Shown here one piece after another: positions 36,382-47,411 of a stretch of 64,000 nt of DNA (the stretch's first letter is position 1; each line of letters begins with the position of its first letter). Source of the DNA: Gammaproteobacteria bacterium (GTDB lineage Bacteria; Pseudomonadota; Gammaproteobacteria; Xanthomonadales; SZUA-36); contig JAJFLA010000046.1 in assembly GCA_021772935.1 (NCBI GenBank), positions 124,001-188,000 on the forward strand. Direction: 5' to 3'. The notes under the pieces were generated by a model, which saw only the letters and a program-made list of their open reading frames with translations, was not told where the DNA came from and made no database searches. The position numbers were made by a program, and so were the translations under genes.

Positions 36382-37125
36382 ATGAAGCGTATTGCTTTCT
36401 GTCTGTATCAAGTTTATGCCTGGCTGGTCTTCATCCCCCTTGGCATTATGCTCACTTTTATTACCGGTTGGTCAGTTGTGTTGGTGGCAATGGTCTGGAG
36501 TTCGAAGGCTGCAAACCGTTATGTTGGAGCCAGTTGGGGGCGTCTGCTTTGTTGGTTGACCCCCGTTCGGGTCACTGTTGAAGGCATTGAAAATGCGGAT
36601 CCATCGAGAACATACGTTGTGGTTTGTAACCACCAAAGTCAATACGATATTCTTCTGGTTTATGGTTGGTTAAAGCTGGATTTAAAGTGGGTTTTAAAAC
36701 AGGAATTGCGTAAAGTGCCTGGCGTTGGCATTGGTAGTGAAAAGGCTGGTCATATATTTGTAGAGCGTGGCAACCCCGAACAGACCAAAAAAGCGGTGAG
36801 TGAAGCACTGGAGGATATTGGGGGAGGTGTAGGCATTTTGTTTTTTGCAGAAGGTACACGTAGTCCTGACGGTAAATTAAGGCCGTTTAAAAAGGGTGCA
36901 TTTCGTGTCGCGACTTCGCAGCAACTTCCGATACTGCCGATCACCATCGTTGGTACGCGTGAGATTCAAAGGCCCAGGTCCATGATGATTTGTCCCGGCA
37001 GAGTACGGATGGTTATTCACCCTGCGATCGAAATGAGCAATGAGAAAGAAACTTGCAGTATTCACGATTTGATGATGCACACCCGAACCACCATTGCCTC
37101 GGCATTGCCCGAAGAGTTACGTTGA
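36382..37125 (+). CDS. 1-acyl-sn-glycerol-3-phosphate acyltransferase family protein (PlsC-like)
   Basis: Membrane acyltransferase of phospholipid synthesis, acylating lysophosphatidate. The 247-residue product has an N-terminal membrane helix (about 15-38), the catalytic NHxxxxD box as NHQSQYD (His84, Asp89), and the second motif FAEGTRSPDG (from 155). Length is typical. The downstream rhomboid gene begins seven bases after its stop. Whether it is the main PlsC or a paralogue cannot be told. Confidence 0.9.
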   Translation: MKRIAFCLYQVYAWLVFIPLGIMLTFITGWSVVLVAMVWSSKAANRYVGASWGRLLCWLTPVRVTVEGIENADPSRTYVVVCNHQSQYDILLVYGWLKLDLKWVLKQELRKVPGVGIGSEKAGHIFVERGNPEQTKKAVSEALEDIGGGVGILFFAEGTRSPDGKLRPFKKGAFRVATSQQLPILPITIVGTREIQRPRSMMICPGRVRMVIHPAIEMSNEKETCSIHDLMMHTRTTIASALPEELR

Positions 37126-37132
37126 CCCCAAT

Positions 37133-37891
37133 ATGCATCTGAATAAGCCGGATCCTCGATTCACATCCTCGCCAAAGGCTCGGCGAAACTTCAAACTGGC
37201 TGTGAAGATGGCCCTGTCACTGGTGGCTTTGTTATGGTTTATCCTGATACTCGATAGTGTCCTGGGACTCGAATTAACGCGCTTTGCACTACGCCCTAAG
37301 CACCTGCAAGGGTTGATCGGTGTTTTCACAGCGCCTTTATTGCATGGTGGTGCAGAGCATTTGTTTTCCAATAGTTTGCCCTTGTTCATTAGTCTGACCA
37401 CACTGCTTTACTTATACCCGAGAGCTGCGCTGCGGGTTATTCCGATCATCTGGATAGGGTCAGGTCTATTGGCCTGGATGATCGGTAGGCCAAGCTTGCA
37501 TTTTGGCGCCAGTGGATTTGTCTATGGCGTTCTGGCGTATGTCTTCATCAGCGGAATTCTGCGTCTGGATATGCGTTCGGTAGCAGTTTCAGTGATGGTT
37601 TGGTTTCTGTACGGCTCCATGATCTGGGGTGTCTTACCGATACGACCAAATATGTCCTGGGAACTCCATCTGAGCGGTGCCATCCTGGGCGTCGCATTGG
37701 CGATCGCATACCGGCGTTGGGATATAGCACCAGTTAAGCGCTATGCTTGGGAAGATGATGAAAGCGTACCGGAGTGGTTTCCTCAGCAGGAGAAGCCTGC
37801 ACACGATTCATCCAGGGAGGTGTCTTCTGTGGAAACACCTACACCAAAAATACCTCGCTCGAACGAGGATAATGACAAGCCATCTGAATAA
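37133..37891 (+). CDS. Rhomboid-family intramembrane serine protease
   Basis: Inner-membrane protease cleaving substrates within or near the bilayer. The 252-residue product has about six helices, the HGGAEHLFSN loop, catalytic GASG (Ser127) and the partner His179 in WELHLSGAILG. The C-terminal 50 residues are polar, Pro/Glu/Ser-rich and cytoplasmic. The frame opens upstream at 37094 but that would overlap plsC; ATG 37133 is preferred. A MITE copy begins eight bases after the stop. Confidence 0.9.
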   Translation: MHLNKPDPRFTSSPKARRNFKLAVKMALSLVALLWFILILDSVLGLELTRFALRPKHLQGLIGVFTAPLLHGGAEHLFSNSLPLFISLTTLLYLYPRAALRVIPIIWIGSGLLAWMIGRPSLHFGASGFVYGVLAYVFISGILRLDMRSVAVSVMVWFLYGSMIWGVLPIRPNMSWELHLSGAILGVALAIAYRRWDIAPVKRYAWEDDESVPEWFPQQEKPAHDSSREVSSVETPTPKIPRSNEDNDKPSE

Positions 37892-37898
37892 GGCATGA

Positions 37899-38065
37899 CT
37901 AGGAGCCTGTCGGATTTAACATGATCTACTGCAGAAAACCCGAGTTTGGCCAGATTCTCCGCTCCTTTGCGTCAAATAGCGGTGCTATTCTCCTTAAAAG
38001 ATCGAAAAATCTGACTCAAATCGGCTTTCCTTCGTTACGATCGGTCAAACCCGACAGGCTCCTAG
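37899..38065. mobile_element. MITE copy 2 (CTAGGAGCCTGTCGG family)
   Basis: A 167-bp element with CTAG at both ends and a near-perfect 19-bp terminal inverted repeat (CTAGGAGCCTGTCGGATTT against AAACCCGACAGGCTCCTAG). It is inverted relative to copy 1 at 25373-25531. The two share about 35 bp at each end (ending GATCGTAACGAAGG in one orientation and AGTAGATCATGTTAAATCC in the other) but their cores differ completely. No credible gene inside. Confidence 0.85.
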
Positions 38066-38099
38066 CACTGCACTGCTGTGACAATATTAGGGGAATATT

Positions 38100-39140
38100 T
38101 TGAAAAAAGTCATCATTATTGTATTACTTCTATTCGCTGTTTTTGTGGTGACCGGTTACTTATTACCGAAACACGTACATGTGGAGCGCGCAATTACCGT
38201 TGATCGTCCGGCGGCCATGATGTTTGAGCTACTTAACAGTTATCAGCACTACCATAAATGGTCCCCTTGGGTTGGGCGTGATCCTAAAGCTGAATTCATT
38301 ATTTCAGGCCCCGATTCGGGTGTAGGTGCTCGTATGAGCTGGATCGGAGACCCAACCCTGGTGGGTAGTGGTTGGCAGGAAATCATTTCCAGCAAGCCAT
38401 ATGAACAAATCAATATCAAGTTGGATTTTGATGCCCAGGGTATAGCCGACACGGGATTCAAGCTGGTTGTACAAGCTGATGCAACCCAGGTTATATGGTT
38501 CTTTGACTCCGATCTGACGCAGGGCGTTAGTTTCCCGAACTCTTTCCTGGCGAGGTATTTCGGTCTGTTGTTCGACCAATGGGTCGGTCAAGACTATGAG
38601 CTGGGACTTGCCAATCTCAAGCAATACGCTGAATCGATACCTGTTACCGATTTCAATCAATTGGAGATTGAACAGTTGCAAGTTACTGCACAAGAAATAT
38701 TATTTGTGCGCTCCAATAACAACCGCGACCCGGCTGACATCACCCGGATAATGGCGGCGGCATATGCAGAGATCAGTGATTTCATGACCCATACCGGCAT
38801 CAATATGAGTGGTCAGCCAATGGTTATCACCCGTGTTTTGGATCGGGGTAGCTACCACCTTGACGCAGCCATACCGGTTGATGTTATACCAGCAGAACTA
38901 TCCGGCCACATTAATGCTGGTCTGTCGCCGTCAGGCCCGGCAGTCAGGGCAGTGCATTACGGACAATATGACCAGATAACGTCAAGCTATGAAAAACTTG
39001 TAGCTTATATGTCCGCTCATGGCCTGAAACGGGGAGAGGTGTCCTGGGAACATTATATTTCTGATCCCGGAAATACGGCACAAGCTGAGAGGGTTACACA
39101 TATCTATATCATGCTCGAGGCGGTGGACAGTTCACTATGA
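38100..39140 (+). CDS. Membrane-anchored SRPBCC plus GyrI-like domain protein
   Basis: A 346-residue protein beginning with TTG (GGGGA about nine bases upstream; no nearby ATG). One N-terminal helix (IIIVLLLFAVFVVTGYLL) is followed by a SRPBCC/polyketide-cyclase-like domain (VERAITVDRPAAMMFELLN, HKWSPWVG, about 28-180) and a GyrI-like effector-binding domain (about 200-345, ending THIYIMLEAV). Proteins with this fusion are common but uncharacterised; both folds bind small hydrophobic ligands. The MITE at 37899-38065 lies just upstream and may have displaced or supplied its promoter. Confidence 0.8.
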   Translation: MKKVIIIVLLLFAVFVVTGYLLPKHVHVERAITVDRPAAMMFELLNSYQHYHKWSPWVGRDPKAEFIISGPDSGVGARMSWIGDPTLVGSGWQEIISSKPYEQINIKLDFDAQGIADTGFKLVVQADATQVIWFFDSDLTQGVSFPNSFLARYFGLLFDQWVGQDYELGLANLKQYAESIPVTDFNQLEIEQLQVTAQEILFVRSNNNRDPADITRIMAAAYAEISDFMTHTGINMSGQPMVITRVLDRGSYHLDAAIPVDVIPAELSGHINAGLSPSGPAVRAVHYGQYDQITSSYEKLVAYMSAHGLKRGEVSWEHYISDPGNTAQAERVTHIYIMLEAVDSSL

Positions 39141-39184
39141 GTTAACGGACTCGGGCAAGTATCAATCGACGCCGATGTTGTGTA

Positions 39185-39883
39185 TTACCAACGTGTCGCA
39201 GAATAAAAATCCCGTCCCCAATGATCAGGTTTTCTTGCCGTCTGTAAATGCTGATGAAATTCATCCCGTGAAATTTCTTTTGCACCCATACTGAGTAGAT
39301 GAGGATTGCTAATCTGGCAATCTAAAAGCACGAATCCCCATCGTTGTAACTGATGGCACAATGCTATCAAGGCAATTTTGCTGGCGCCCTCAAGCTGGCT
39401 GAACATGGATTCCCCAAAGAACACCTGTCCCAGTGCCAAACCATAAATGCCACCACACAACTGATTATTTACCCAGACCTCTACTGAATGCGCAACACCG
39501 AGTTCATGCAGACGGATGTAAGCTGCGCACATGTCAGCTGTGATCCAGGTTCCATATTGGTCCTGTCTTGGTTTGGCACAGCCTTCGATGACCTCGGTAA
39601 ACGCCTGATCAGTGGTCAGTGAAAACTGACCCTGGTTGTAACGGCGTCGTAAGCGCCGGGAGAGATGAACATCTTCCGGGTAAAGCACACAACGGGGCGC
39701 CGGTGACCACCATAAAATGGGTTGATCATCGGAATACCAAGGGAATATGCCATGACGGTAGGCATTGAGTAGGCGGGCAGGACACAGATCACCGCCTGCT
39801 GCGAGCAGGCCCTGGGGATTATCCAGGGCCTGCTCGGCTGGTGGGAATGCTGATTCCGGGTCTGGAGCGAGTATCGGAATCAC
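39185..39883 (-). CDS. aat: Leucyl/phenylalanyl-tRNA-protein transferase
   Basis: N-end-rule enzyme that adds Leu or Phe to proteins with N-terminal Lys or Arg, marking them for ClpAP. The 232-residue product shows the typical start FPPAEQALDNPQGLLAAGGDL, the GIFPWYSDDQPILWWSP motif, and the catalytic-core VEVWVNNQLCGGIYGLALG and FFGESMFS segments. In many gammaproteobacteria it is followed by ate and infA; neither is present here. trxB is next upstream on the same strand. Confidence 0.96.
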   Translation of the reverse strand: MIPILAPDPESAFPPAEQALDNPQGLLAAGGDLCPARLLNAYRHGIFPWYSDDQPILWWSPAPRCVLYPEDVHLSRRLRRRYNQGQFSLTTDQAFTEVIEGCAKPRQDQYGTWITADMCAAYIRLHELGVAHSVEVWVNNQLCGGIYGLALGQVFFGESMFSQLEGASKIALIALCHQLQRWGFVLLDCQISNPHLLSMGAKEISRDEFHQHLQTARKPDHWGRDFYSATRW

Positions 39884-39923
39884 AGCGTTGAACCAAGGCC
39901 AGTCAGTGATTCAGTATGACAGG

Positions 39924-40922
<999 letters not shown>

Positions 40923-41090
40923 TCAAAACGGTAGCGACCTGAAAGATACTAATTCAGACGTTCTTATCTGTTACGAGTTTGAGGCTGGTAATACAGATTC
41001 AAGTGTTACATTTTAGCTGATCAGCGGTATATTCCATATGCCTGTTTACTGGATTGGCGACAGGTTTGGAAACGATTGTGGCATTATGGC

Positions 41091-41118
41091 TTGAATTGTA
41101 TTGGATACGGGGTAATAT
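41091..41118 (+). promoter_or_regulatory. Candidate sigma-70 promoter of ftsK
   Basis: TTGAAT (41091-41096) and TAATAT (41113-41118) with a 16-base spacer, in the 300-base AT-rich gap between trxB and ftsK. The rest of that gap shows no gene. Confidence 0.5.
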
Positions 41119-41190
41119 AGCCTCTTAATTGAATTTTATTTAACTTTAAATATAAGAGCTTAAACAATAAACCTTATAAGGTGGATAACA

Positions 41191-43512
41191 TTGGCGCAAG
41201 CACGAAAAAAAGTCATTAAAGCTGTAACTACACCATCCCGGCTGACACACCATTTGAAAGAAAGTGCATTTCTACTTTCCATTCTGGTTGCTGTTTATCT
41301 GTTTGCTTGCCTTTTTACCTACGATCCGACCGATCAGGGTCCTTTCAGTACCGCTCATTCCGACCATGTTCAGAATGCTGGTCGCATACTGGGTGCCTGG
41401 ATTGCCGATGCATTCCTGGGTCTGACCGGCTACATCGCCTATCTGCTACCGGTTATTACAATCTTTGCGGGCTGGCGGGTATGGAGCAAGAAATCTCAGG
41501 AATCTGAAACAGGTGTGATGGAAGTGGTGGCTGTGCTTACAGGATTGACCTTGTTCCTGCTTTCCTCTACCGGACTCAGTGACATGCATTTGCTACCACC
41601 GGCTGGCAGTATGCCGGCGAATGGAGGTGGTGTAATCGGAGCGGTCGTTGCCTCACCGTTATTGCAGTGGACCGGCATGCTGGGGTCCACGCTTTTTCTG
41701 TTTTCAATGATGCTGGTGGGTGTCACTTTATTTACTGGTTTGTCATGGTTTTATGTCATGGATGTTACTGGACGTATCACACTGAGCATAGTGGAATGGT
41801 TAATGACCAGTATTGCTAACCTGAGAGACTGGTTTGCAGGACGACGCGCCCGGGCCATACGGGATGAGAGTCGTAAAACGGAAGCGGTCCGGCAAAGAGG
41901 AAAAAAACTACCCAAGATTGAACCACAAATCAGCATGCCAGAAGAGCAGGCCAGCAAACGCGTTAGCAAAGAAAGACAATGGCCTTTGTTCAAAAATATG
42001 CCAGCCGATTCGCTTCCGCCGCTGGATATGCTCGATGAGCCACATGATCAGCTTCCTGGTTATAGCGAACAAGCATTGAAGGCTCTTTCCAGGCAGGTTG
42101 AACTGAAACTAGCCGACTTTGGTGTACAGGTGGATGTTGTGGCCGTGCATCCGGGTCCAGTAATCACCCGTTTCGAACTTGAACCGGCAGCCGGGGTTAA
42201 ATCAGCGCAGATCATGAATCTGGCCAAGGACCTTGCCCGTGGACTCAGTATTGTGTCTGTGCGTGTTGTGGAGGTCATACCAGGTAAATCCACCATCGGC
42301 CTCGAGATTCCCAACACCAATCGCCAGATGGTCTTTCTCTCCGAGATCCTGCGCTCTGAAGTCTATGATAAATCCACTTCACCTTTAACATTGTCGCTGG
42401 GTAAAAGCATCTCAGGGCGTCCGATTGTGGCAAACCTTGCCAAGATGCCACATTTGCTGGTTGCAGGTACGACCGGCTCGGGTAAGTCAGTGGCCCTCAA
42501 TGCCATGATACTAAGCCTGCTGTATAAATCCGGACCTGAAGAGGTCAGGTTAGTGATGATTGACCCGAAAATGCTCGAGTTATCAATTTACGCTGACATT
42601 CCGCATCTTTTGACGCCCGTTGTCACCGACATGAAAGAAGCAGCCAATGCATTACGCTGGTGTGTCGCGGAAATGGAACGTCGTTATCGCCTGATGTCAG
42701 AAGAGGGTGTACGAAACCTGGCGGGTTTCAACAAGAAAGTGCGTGAGGCACAGGAAGCCGGTACACCGCTAAAGGATCCGCTGTTCAAACCCGATGAAAT
42801 GAATCCCGATGCGGAAGCACCAGACCTGGAGCATTTGCCATATATCGTGGTCATAATCGATGAACTTGCCGATATGATGATGATTCTTGGCAAGAAAATT
42901 GATGAATTAATCGCCCGCCTGGCACAAAAGGCAAGGGCTTCCGGGATACACTTGATCCTGGCCACACAACGGCCATCGGTGGATGTCATTACTGGCCTGA
43001 TCAAGGCAAATATTCCGACCCGTATCGCTTTTCAGGTGTCTTCCCGGGTTGACTCACGCACTATTCTTGATCAGATGGGCGCTGAACAGTTGCTGGGTCA
43101 TGGAGATATGTTATACATGCCGCCGGGTACCGCCATACCCGAGCGTGTACATGGAGCCTTTGTAGACGATCATGAAGTACATGCGGTGGTTAATTATCTC
43201 AAATCCCTGGCTGAACCGAACTATGTTGAGGAGATACTGGAAGAAACGCAGATGACCACCGATGGCATGACCATCAATGCCAGCGGTATCCCAAAAGAAA
43301 CTCCGGGCGATCAGGATGAACTTTATGACGAAGCAGTTGCCTGGGTCACCACATCCAGAAAAGCGTCGATTTCCAGTGTGCAGCGTCATCTGCGTGTCGG
43401 TTATAACCGTGCAGCCCGCATTATCGAAGAAATGGAGGCCAGTGGCGTGGTTTCTCATCCTGAACATAACGGACAACGTGAAGTATTGGCACCGGCCCCA
43501 CCACGAGATTAA
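41191..43512 (+). CDS. ftsK: DNA translocase FtsK
   Basis: Septum-located motor that pumps DNA and helps resolve chromosome dimers. The 773-residue product begins with TTG (AAGGTGG upstream). Order: four to five N-terminal membrane helices (to about 200), a short polar linker, and the RecA-like motor with Walker A GTTGSGKS (426-433), Walker [15 protein letters not shown] and the ILATQRPS motif, then the gamma winged-helix domain ([20 protein letters not shown] onward) that reads KOPS. The linker is short compared with E. coli FtsK (1329 residues), as in many other gammaproteobacteria. lolA starts three bases after its stop. Confidence 0.96.
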   Translation: MAQARKKVIKAVTTPSRLTHHLKESAFLLSILVAVYLFACLFTYDPTDQGPFSTAHSDHVQNAGRILGAWIADAFLGLTGYIAYLLPVITIFAGWRVWSKKSQESETGVMEVVAVLTGLTLFLLSSTGLSDMHLLPPAGSMPANGGGVIGAVVASPLLQWTGMLGSTLFLFSMMLVGVTLFTGLSWFYVMDVTGRITLSIVEWLMTSIANLRDWFAGRRARAIRDESRKTEAVRQRGKKLPKIEPQISMPEEQASKRVSKERQWPLFKNMPADSLPPLDMLDEPHDQLPGYSEQALKALSRQVELKLADFGVQVDVVAVHPGPVITRFELEPAAGVKSAQIMNLAKDLARGLSIVSVRVVEVIPGKSTIGLEIPNTNRQMVFLSEILRSEVYDKSTSPLTLSLGKSISGRPIVANLAKMPHLLVAGTTGSGKSVALNAMILSLLYKSGPEEVRLVMIDPKMLELSIYADIPHLLTPVVTDMKEAANALRWCVAEMERRYRLMSEEGVRNLAGFNKKVREAQEAGTPLKDPLFKPDEMNPDAEAPDLEHLPYIVVIIDELADMMMILGKKIDELIARLAQKARASGIHLILATQRPSVDVITGLIKANIPTRIAFQVSSRVDSRTILDQMGAEQLLGHGDMLYMPPGTAIPERVHGAFVDDHEVHAVVNYLKSLAEPNYVEEILEETQMTTDGMTINASGIPKETPGDQDELYDEAVAWVTTSRKASISSVQRHLRVGYNRAARIIEEMEASGVVSHPEHNGQREVLAPAPPRD

Positions 43513-43514
43513 TT

Positions 43515-44162
43515 ATGAAGCTTAAAGTTCAACTGGTTCTATTGCTTCTTTTAAACCTGTTCGCGGTCTGTGTGCAAGCCAACAGCTCTGGTCCTGCGCG
43601 TAGTGAGCTTGAACGTTTTACCACGGATTTGAACAGCTTTCAGGCTGAATTTACACAGACGGTCAAATCCCAGGATGGTCGTGTTCAAGATCAAACCTAT
43701 GGCAAAGTTTGGTTGCAAAGCCCAGATAAGCTGCGCTGGGTCTACACAGGTGAGTTTCCGGAAACCATCGTTGCGGATGGCAGCAATATCTGGATATACG
43801 ACGAGTCTTTACAACAAGTAACCATCAAGCCTCAATCAAACCAGGCTGCTAACTCACCACTAATGATGTTGGTTGATGTCAGCCGGCTTGATGAACAGTT
43901 TCAGGCTACCGAGTTAGGTGACGTTGAAGGTATGTTGATGCTGGAATTAAAGAGCCTGGACTCTGAGGCTGAATTTGAACGTATTTTTTTAGGAATGGAC
44001 TCAAGCGGGGTCCGTATGATGGCGATGGAAGATGCTTTTGGGCAACGTACAGAAATTCACTTTGAGAACCTGCTTAAAAACCAAGCCACAGACCCACAAT
44101 TATTTTATTTCACAGCTCCAGAAGGCGCGGATGTGGTCGGAGTTGAAGCACCGTCTGATTGA
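43515..44162 (+). CDS. lolA: Outer-membrane lipoprotein carrier protein LolA
   Basis: Periplasmic chaperone that ferries lipoproteins from LolCDE to LolB. The 215-residue product has a signal peptide (LLLLLNLFAVCVQA), and the LolA pattern FQAEFTQTVKSQDGR, GKVWLQSPDKLRWVYTGEFPETIVADG and WIYDESLQQVT. Length and position between ftsK and serS are standard. Probably co-transcribed with ftsK (two-base gap). Confidence 0.95.
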   Translation: MKLKVQLVLLLLLNLFAVCVQANSSGPARSELERFTTDLNSFQAEFTQTVKSQDGRVQDQTYGKVWLQSPDKLRWVYTGEFPETIVADGSNIWIYDESLQQVTIKPQSNQAANSPLMMLVDVSRLDEQFQATELGDVEGMLMLELKSLDSEAEFERIFLGMDSSGVRMMAMEDAFGQRTEIHFENLLKNQATDPQLFYFTAPEGADVVGVEAPSD

Positions 44163-44203
44163 AGTGTTACAATGCCGCCACCAAAAAAACATAGAATATT
44201 TTA

Positions 44204-45481
44204 ATGCTTGATCCACTCATTCTTAGAAACGACCTTCACGCAACCGCTGACGCACTTCAGTTACGCGGTTACAGCCTGGATGCTGCCGCTTACGAAGCAC
44301 TGGAATCACGTCGTAAAACACTGCAAATGGAGATGGAGGAATTGCAAAGTGAACGCAATTCCAGTGCCAAATCTATTGGTATGGCCAAGTCACAAGGGCA
44401 GGATATTCAGCCGTTGCTGGATGCAGTTGCAAAGCTTGGAGCTGAACTTAAAGCGGTTGAAGTCAGGTTTAAAAAAGTTCGTGACGAGCAGGCTGCCTGG
44501 ATGCTGGATATTCCAAATCTAGCGGCTGCGGATGTTCCAGTGGGTGCGGATGAAAGTGAAAATATCGAGTTACGTAAATGGGGTGTGGTACCCACCTATG
44601 ACTTCAAACCCAGAGATCATGTAGAACTGGGTGAATTGCACCAGATGATGGATGCAGAAGCAGCCGCAAAACTGGCGGGTGCACGCTTTACATTGTTAAA
44701 AGCATCGTTTGCCCAACTGCACCGGGCGCTGGCGCAGTTTATGCTGGATGTACACACGCAGGAACACGGCTATACCGAAGTATATGTGCCCTATCTGGTC
44801 AAAGGCGAGACCATGCAGGGCACCGGTCAATTACCCAAGTTTGCGGAGGATGCGTTTGCGACTACCGATGAACCGCCTCGTTACCTGGTGCCCACGGCTG
44901 AAGTGCCAGTGACCAACCTGGCTGCGGATCAGATATTTACTGCCGCTGAGCTGCCGCTAAAGTACACCGCGCAAACACCTTGTTTTCGGCGCGAAGCAGG
45001 TTCCGCCGGTCAGGACACGCGTGGCATGATCCGTCAGCATCAGTTTGAGAAAGTTGAATTGGTGCATATCGTCAATGCAAAAGAAGCGGAAGCTGCACAC
45101 GAGGAATTAATTGGCAATGCTGAGAAAATATTACAAAAACTGAATTTGGCTTACCGAACGATTGTTTTATGCACGGGTGACATGGGGTTTTCAGCCAGCA
45201 AAACCTACGATATCGAGGTCTGGTTGCCGGGGCAGGGCAGCTATCGCGAGATTTCTTCCTGTAGCAACTGCAGCGATTTTCAGGCGCGTCGCATGAAGGC
45301 GCGAGTGCGTAATGCGGAAAGTGGTAAAACCGAGTTTGTACATACACTCAATGGCTCGGGGCTGGCAGTCGGTCGGACTTTGATTGCGGTATTGGAAAAC
45401 TACCAGCAGCGGGACGGATCGGTGCGTATTCCCGAGGTTTTACAACCTTATATGGGTGGAAAGGAAGTGATTAGCTCTTAG
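44204..45481 (+). CDS. serS: Seryl-tRNA synthetase
   Basis: Class II aminoacyl-tRNA synthetase charging tRNA-Ser. The 425-residue product has the N-terminal coiled-coil arm (about 30-100), motif 2 as [20 protein letters not shown] and motif 3 as [19 protein letters not shown]. Length is normal. In E. coli rarA lies between lolA and serS; here they are adjacent with a 41-base gap. A tRNA-Ser(UGA) gene lies about 1 kb downstream. Confidence 0.97.
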   Translation: MLDPLILRNDLHATADALQLRGYSLDAAAYEALESRRKTLQMEMEELQSERNSSAKSIGMAKSQGQDIQPLLDAVAKLGAELKAVEVRFKKVRDEQAAWMLDIPNLAAADVPVGADESENIELRKWGVVPTYDFKPRDHVELGELHQMMDAEAAAKLAGARFTLLKASFAQLHRALAQFMLDVHTQEHGYTEVYVPYLVKGETMQGTGQLPKFAEDAFATTDEPPRYLVPTAEVPVTNLAADQIFTAAELPLKYTAQTPCFRREAGSAGQDTRGMIRQHQFEKVELVHIVNAKEAEAAHEELIGNAEKILQKLNLAYRTIVLCTGDMGFSASKTYDIEVWLPGQGSYREISSCSNCSDFQARRMKARVRNAESGKTEFVHTLNGSGLAVGRTLIAVLENYQQRDGSVRIPEVLQPYMGGKEVISS

Positions 45482-45519
45482 CCTGGACATTGCATCACCT
45501 GAGCAATAGATTTTGATAA

Positions 45520-45548
45520 AAAAAAGACCCGCGAAAGCGGGTCTTTTA
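45520..45548. terminator. Bidirectional terminator between serS and yccA-like gene
   Basis: Stem AAAAGACCCGC-GAAA-GCGGGTCTTTT, with an A-run before and T-run after, placed between two convergent genes. Confidence 0.93.
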
Positions 45549-45569
45549 AATTACGAACCAGTCTTCGAT

Positions 45570-46244
45570 TCAATCATCGCCAAAACCAAACCCCAGTATG
45601 TGTAACAAGCTTGTAAACAAATTAAATATAGCGACAAACAGAGTAACCGTTGCCATGATGTAATTGGTTTCACCACCACGAATGATTTGTTGTGTTTGGT
45701 ACAGTATCAGGCCTGCCATCAACAGGATAAACATGCTGGAAACGGCCAGCCCAAGTGCCGGTAAATGGAAAAACAGATTGCCTATTGCGGCAAGGAACGC
45801 AACCAGGATACCAATAGCGAGGAATTTGCCCATAAAAGAAAAATCCCGCTTGCTGGTCAGTGCCAGACCGGACATCGCAAGGAAAATGACGCCAGTGCCG
45901 CCAAGTGCCATCATGACGATCTCGCTGCCGTTGCCAAAGCGGTAAAGATACATATTGATAATGGGTCCGAGTGTAACGCCCATAAAGCCTGTCAACGCAA
46001 ATACGGACAAAATCCCCCAGGCACTGTTACGTAGCTTGGTGGTTAAAAACAACAAGCCAAAATAACCTGCTAAAACGATCATCGGGCCAGGGTATGGCCA
46101 GTTCAAGGCCATTGAAACGCCTGCCATGACGGCGGAGAACAGCAGGGTCATGGAAAGCAGGGCATAGGTATTACGTAATACCTTGTTCATTGCGACAGCC
46201 GAAACAGGCTGCATGGTAGAAGTTCTGTATTGTGTCTGGTTCAT
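45570..46244 (-). CDS. Bax-inhibitor-1/YccA-family membrane protein
   Basis: Inner-membrane protein of 224 residues with seven hydrophobic helices. It matches E. coli YccA, a substrate and modulator of FtsH, in segments such as NKVLRNTYALLSMTLLFSA, GPIINMYLYRFG, ALGGTGVIFLAMSG and IIRGGETNYIMATVTLFVAIFNLF. An upstream in-frame ATG at 46262 is possible; 46244 is used. It is convergent with serS and divergent from tRNA-Ser. Confidence 0.9.
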   Translation of the reverse strand: MNQTQYRTSTMQPVSAVAMNKVLRNTYALLSMTLLFSAVMAGVSMALNWPYPGPMIVLAGYFGLLFLTTKLRNSAWGILSVFALTGFMGVTLGPIINMYLYRFGNGSEIVMMALGGTGVIFLAMSGLALTSKRDFSFMGKFLAIGILVAFLAAIGNLFFHLPALGLAVSSMFILLMAGLILYQTQQIIRGGETNYIMATVTLFVAIFNLFTSLLHILGFGFGDD

Positions 46245-46446
46245 ACTCGGGCAAAGCTCCATTATTGTGTGCGGTCTATTGTACCTAAGATAGGGTATGT
46301 TTCCGTTAGTTCAATGCTTTAAACCTTCGAAGCCGAGTCATACCATACTCAATTCTTGCTTAACTGTCATATGCCTGTGGACAGGGGTGGTACGTTGGAG
46401 TATTTTTCTGTATTCTGCGCGTCTCAATACGCACCACACGATTTTG

Positions 46447-46537
46447 GGAGAGGTGGCAGAGCGGTTGAATGCACTGGTCTTGAAAACCAGCATGGGTTAA
46501 TAGCCCATCGTGGGTTCGAATCCCACCCTCTCCGCCA
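46447..46537 (+). tRNA. tRNA-Ser (anticodon UGA)
   Basis: A 91-nt cloverleaf with encoded CCA: acceptor GGAGAGG pairs with CCTCTCC, anticodon stem CTGGT/ACCAG around loop CTTGAAA (anticodon TGA), a long variable arm typical of tRNA-Ser (CATGGGTTAATAGCCCATCG) and the T-arm GTGGGTTCGAATCCCAC. A terminator follows directly. Confidence 0.97.
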
Positions 46538-46540
46538 AAT

Positions 46541-46571
46541 AAAAACCCCGCCTTATGGCGGGTTTTTTATT
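46541..46571 (+). terminator. Terminator of tRNA-Ser
   Basis: AACCCCGCC-TTAT-GGCGGGTT stem followed by TTTTAT. The same hairpin recurs 163 bases downstream in the second repeat copy. Confidence 0.9.
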
Positions 46572-46823
46572 TGCCTGAAAGACTGAGTTGAGAAGACAAA
46601 TCCCGCAGGGATCAGGTTCAACAAAAATACCGGGAGCGTTTTTGAATGAGCGCAGCGAACCCGAAGGGCAGGCTACAGGATGTTGCCTGTAATCCCACCC
46701 GTTCAAAACCCCGCCTTATGGCGGGTTTTTTATTTGCCTGAAAGGCTGAGTTGAGAAGTCAAATCCCGCAGGGATCAGGTTCAACAGAAATACCGGGAGC
46801 GTTTTTGAATGAGCGTAGCGAAC
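46542..46823. repeat. 119-bp direct repeat downstream of tRNA-Ser
   Basis: Copy A (46542-46660) and copy B (46705-46823) align without gaps and differ at four positions, about 97 percent identity. Each starts with the tRNA terminator hairpin and ends with GAGCGYAGCGAAC. The 44 bases between end with AATCCCACCCGTTC, which resembles the tRNA 3' end (AATCCCACCC) next to copy A, so copy B looks like a duplication of the tRNA tail. No gene is seen here. Confidence 0.85.
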
Positions 46824-47126
46824 ACGGTCGTCGAGTTGGTGATTGAGATCAAAATGGCGGTACAAATTATTTTTTTGGAACGACTTAAAAACAATAGAAA
46901 ACACGTTACCCTAATCCCTTTGACATAAACTAATTGATTTAAAGGTGATCAGATTTTTACTGATGTTATCACCAGTATTGTTGGTCAGACCTGTAGTTTA
47001 GCGTCCTTCTGAAATCGTGTTAAGTATCTATATTTACTGACAAGCTTCAACTCCGAAATGCTCTATTTTCTTCTTCTTCAATGTCGTAGTCTATGCTTAA
47101 CCATTGCCAAACTTAGGTGACAAACA

Positions 47127-47411
47127 GTGAATAAGATCATTCTATATGCATTGTTGTTTATGGGATGCAGCAACACAGTCGCAGACAGTTTCCGCTGTGG
47201 GAGAACGCTGGTAAAAGAGGGCGACTCAAGCAATATGCTAATTAAAAAATGTGGCAAGCCTGTCAGGACATTCAGCAGCAAGGAAAAAGTCACTGATCAT
47301 GGTCGCCAATCACGGGTTTCCGTATCAAACTGGGTTTATGACCGCAAAGGTAAAAGAGATATGGTTGTTTCTGTCCACAGTGGTACGGTTGTCAAAATCG
47401 AAGTAGATTGA
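47127..47411 (+). CDS. DUF2845 small exported protein
   Basis: A 94-residue protein with a short signal peptide (ending near TVADS) and the DUF2845 pattern SFRCGRTLVKEGDSSNMLIKKCGKP followed by a tryptophan/tyrosine strand (SNWVYDRKGKRD) and GTVVKIEVD. Two conserved cysteines may form a disulfide. The family is periplasmic and its function is unknown. It stands alone in the disturbed stretch after tRNA-Ser; the 300 bases before it (46824-47126) hold no gene I can support. Confidence 0.8.
   Translation: MNKIILYALLFMGCSNTVADSFRCGRTLVKEGDSSNMLIKKCGKPVRTFSSKEKVTDHGRQSRVSVSNWVYDRKGKRDMVVSVHSGTVVKIEVD

Noticed and set aside
37921-38103. 60-codon open frame
   Set aside because: It lies mostly within the second MITE copy; the other copy has a different core, so it is not a conserved gene.
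46497-46706. Minus-strand open frame ending in ERVGFEPT across the tRNA-Ser 3' end
   Set aside because: It is the well-known spurious translation of a tRNA-Ser T-arm and flank; no start context or independent support.
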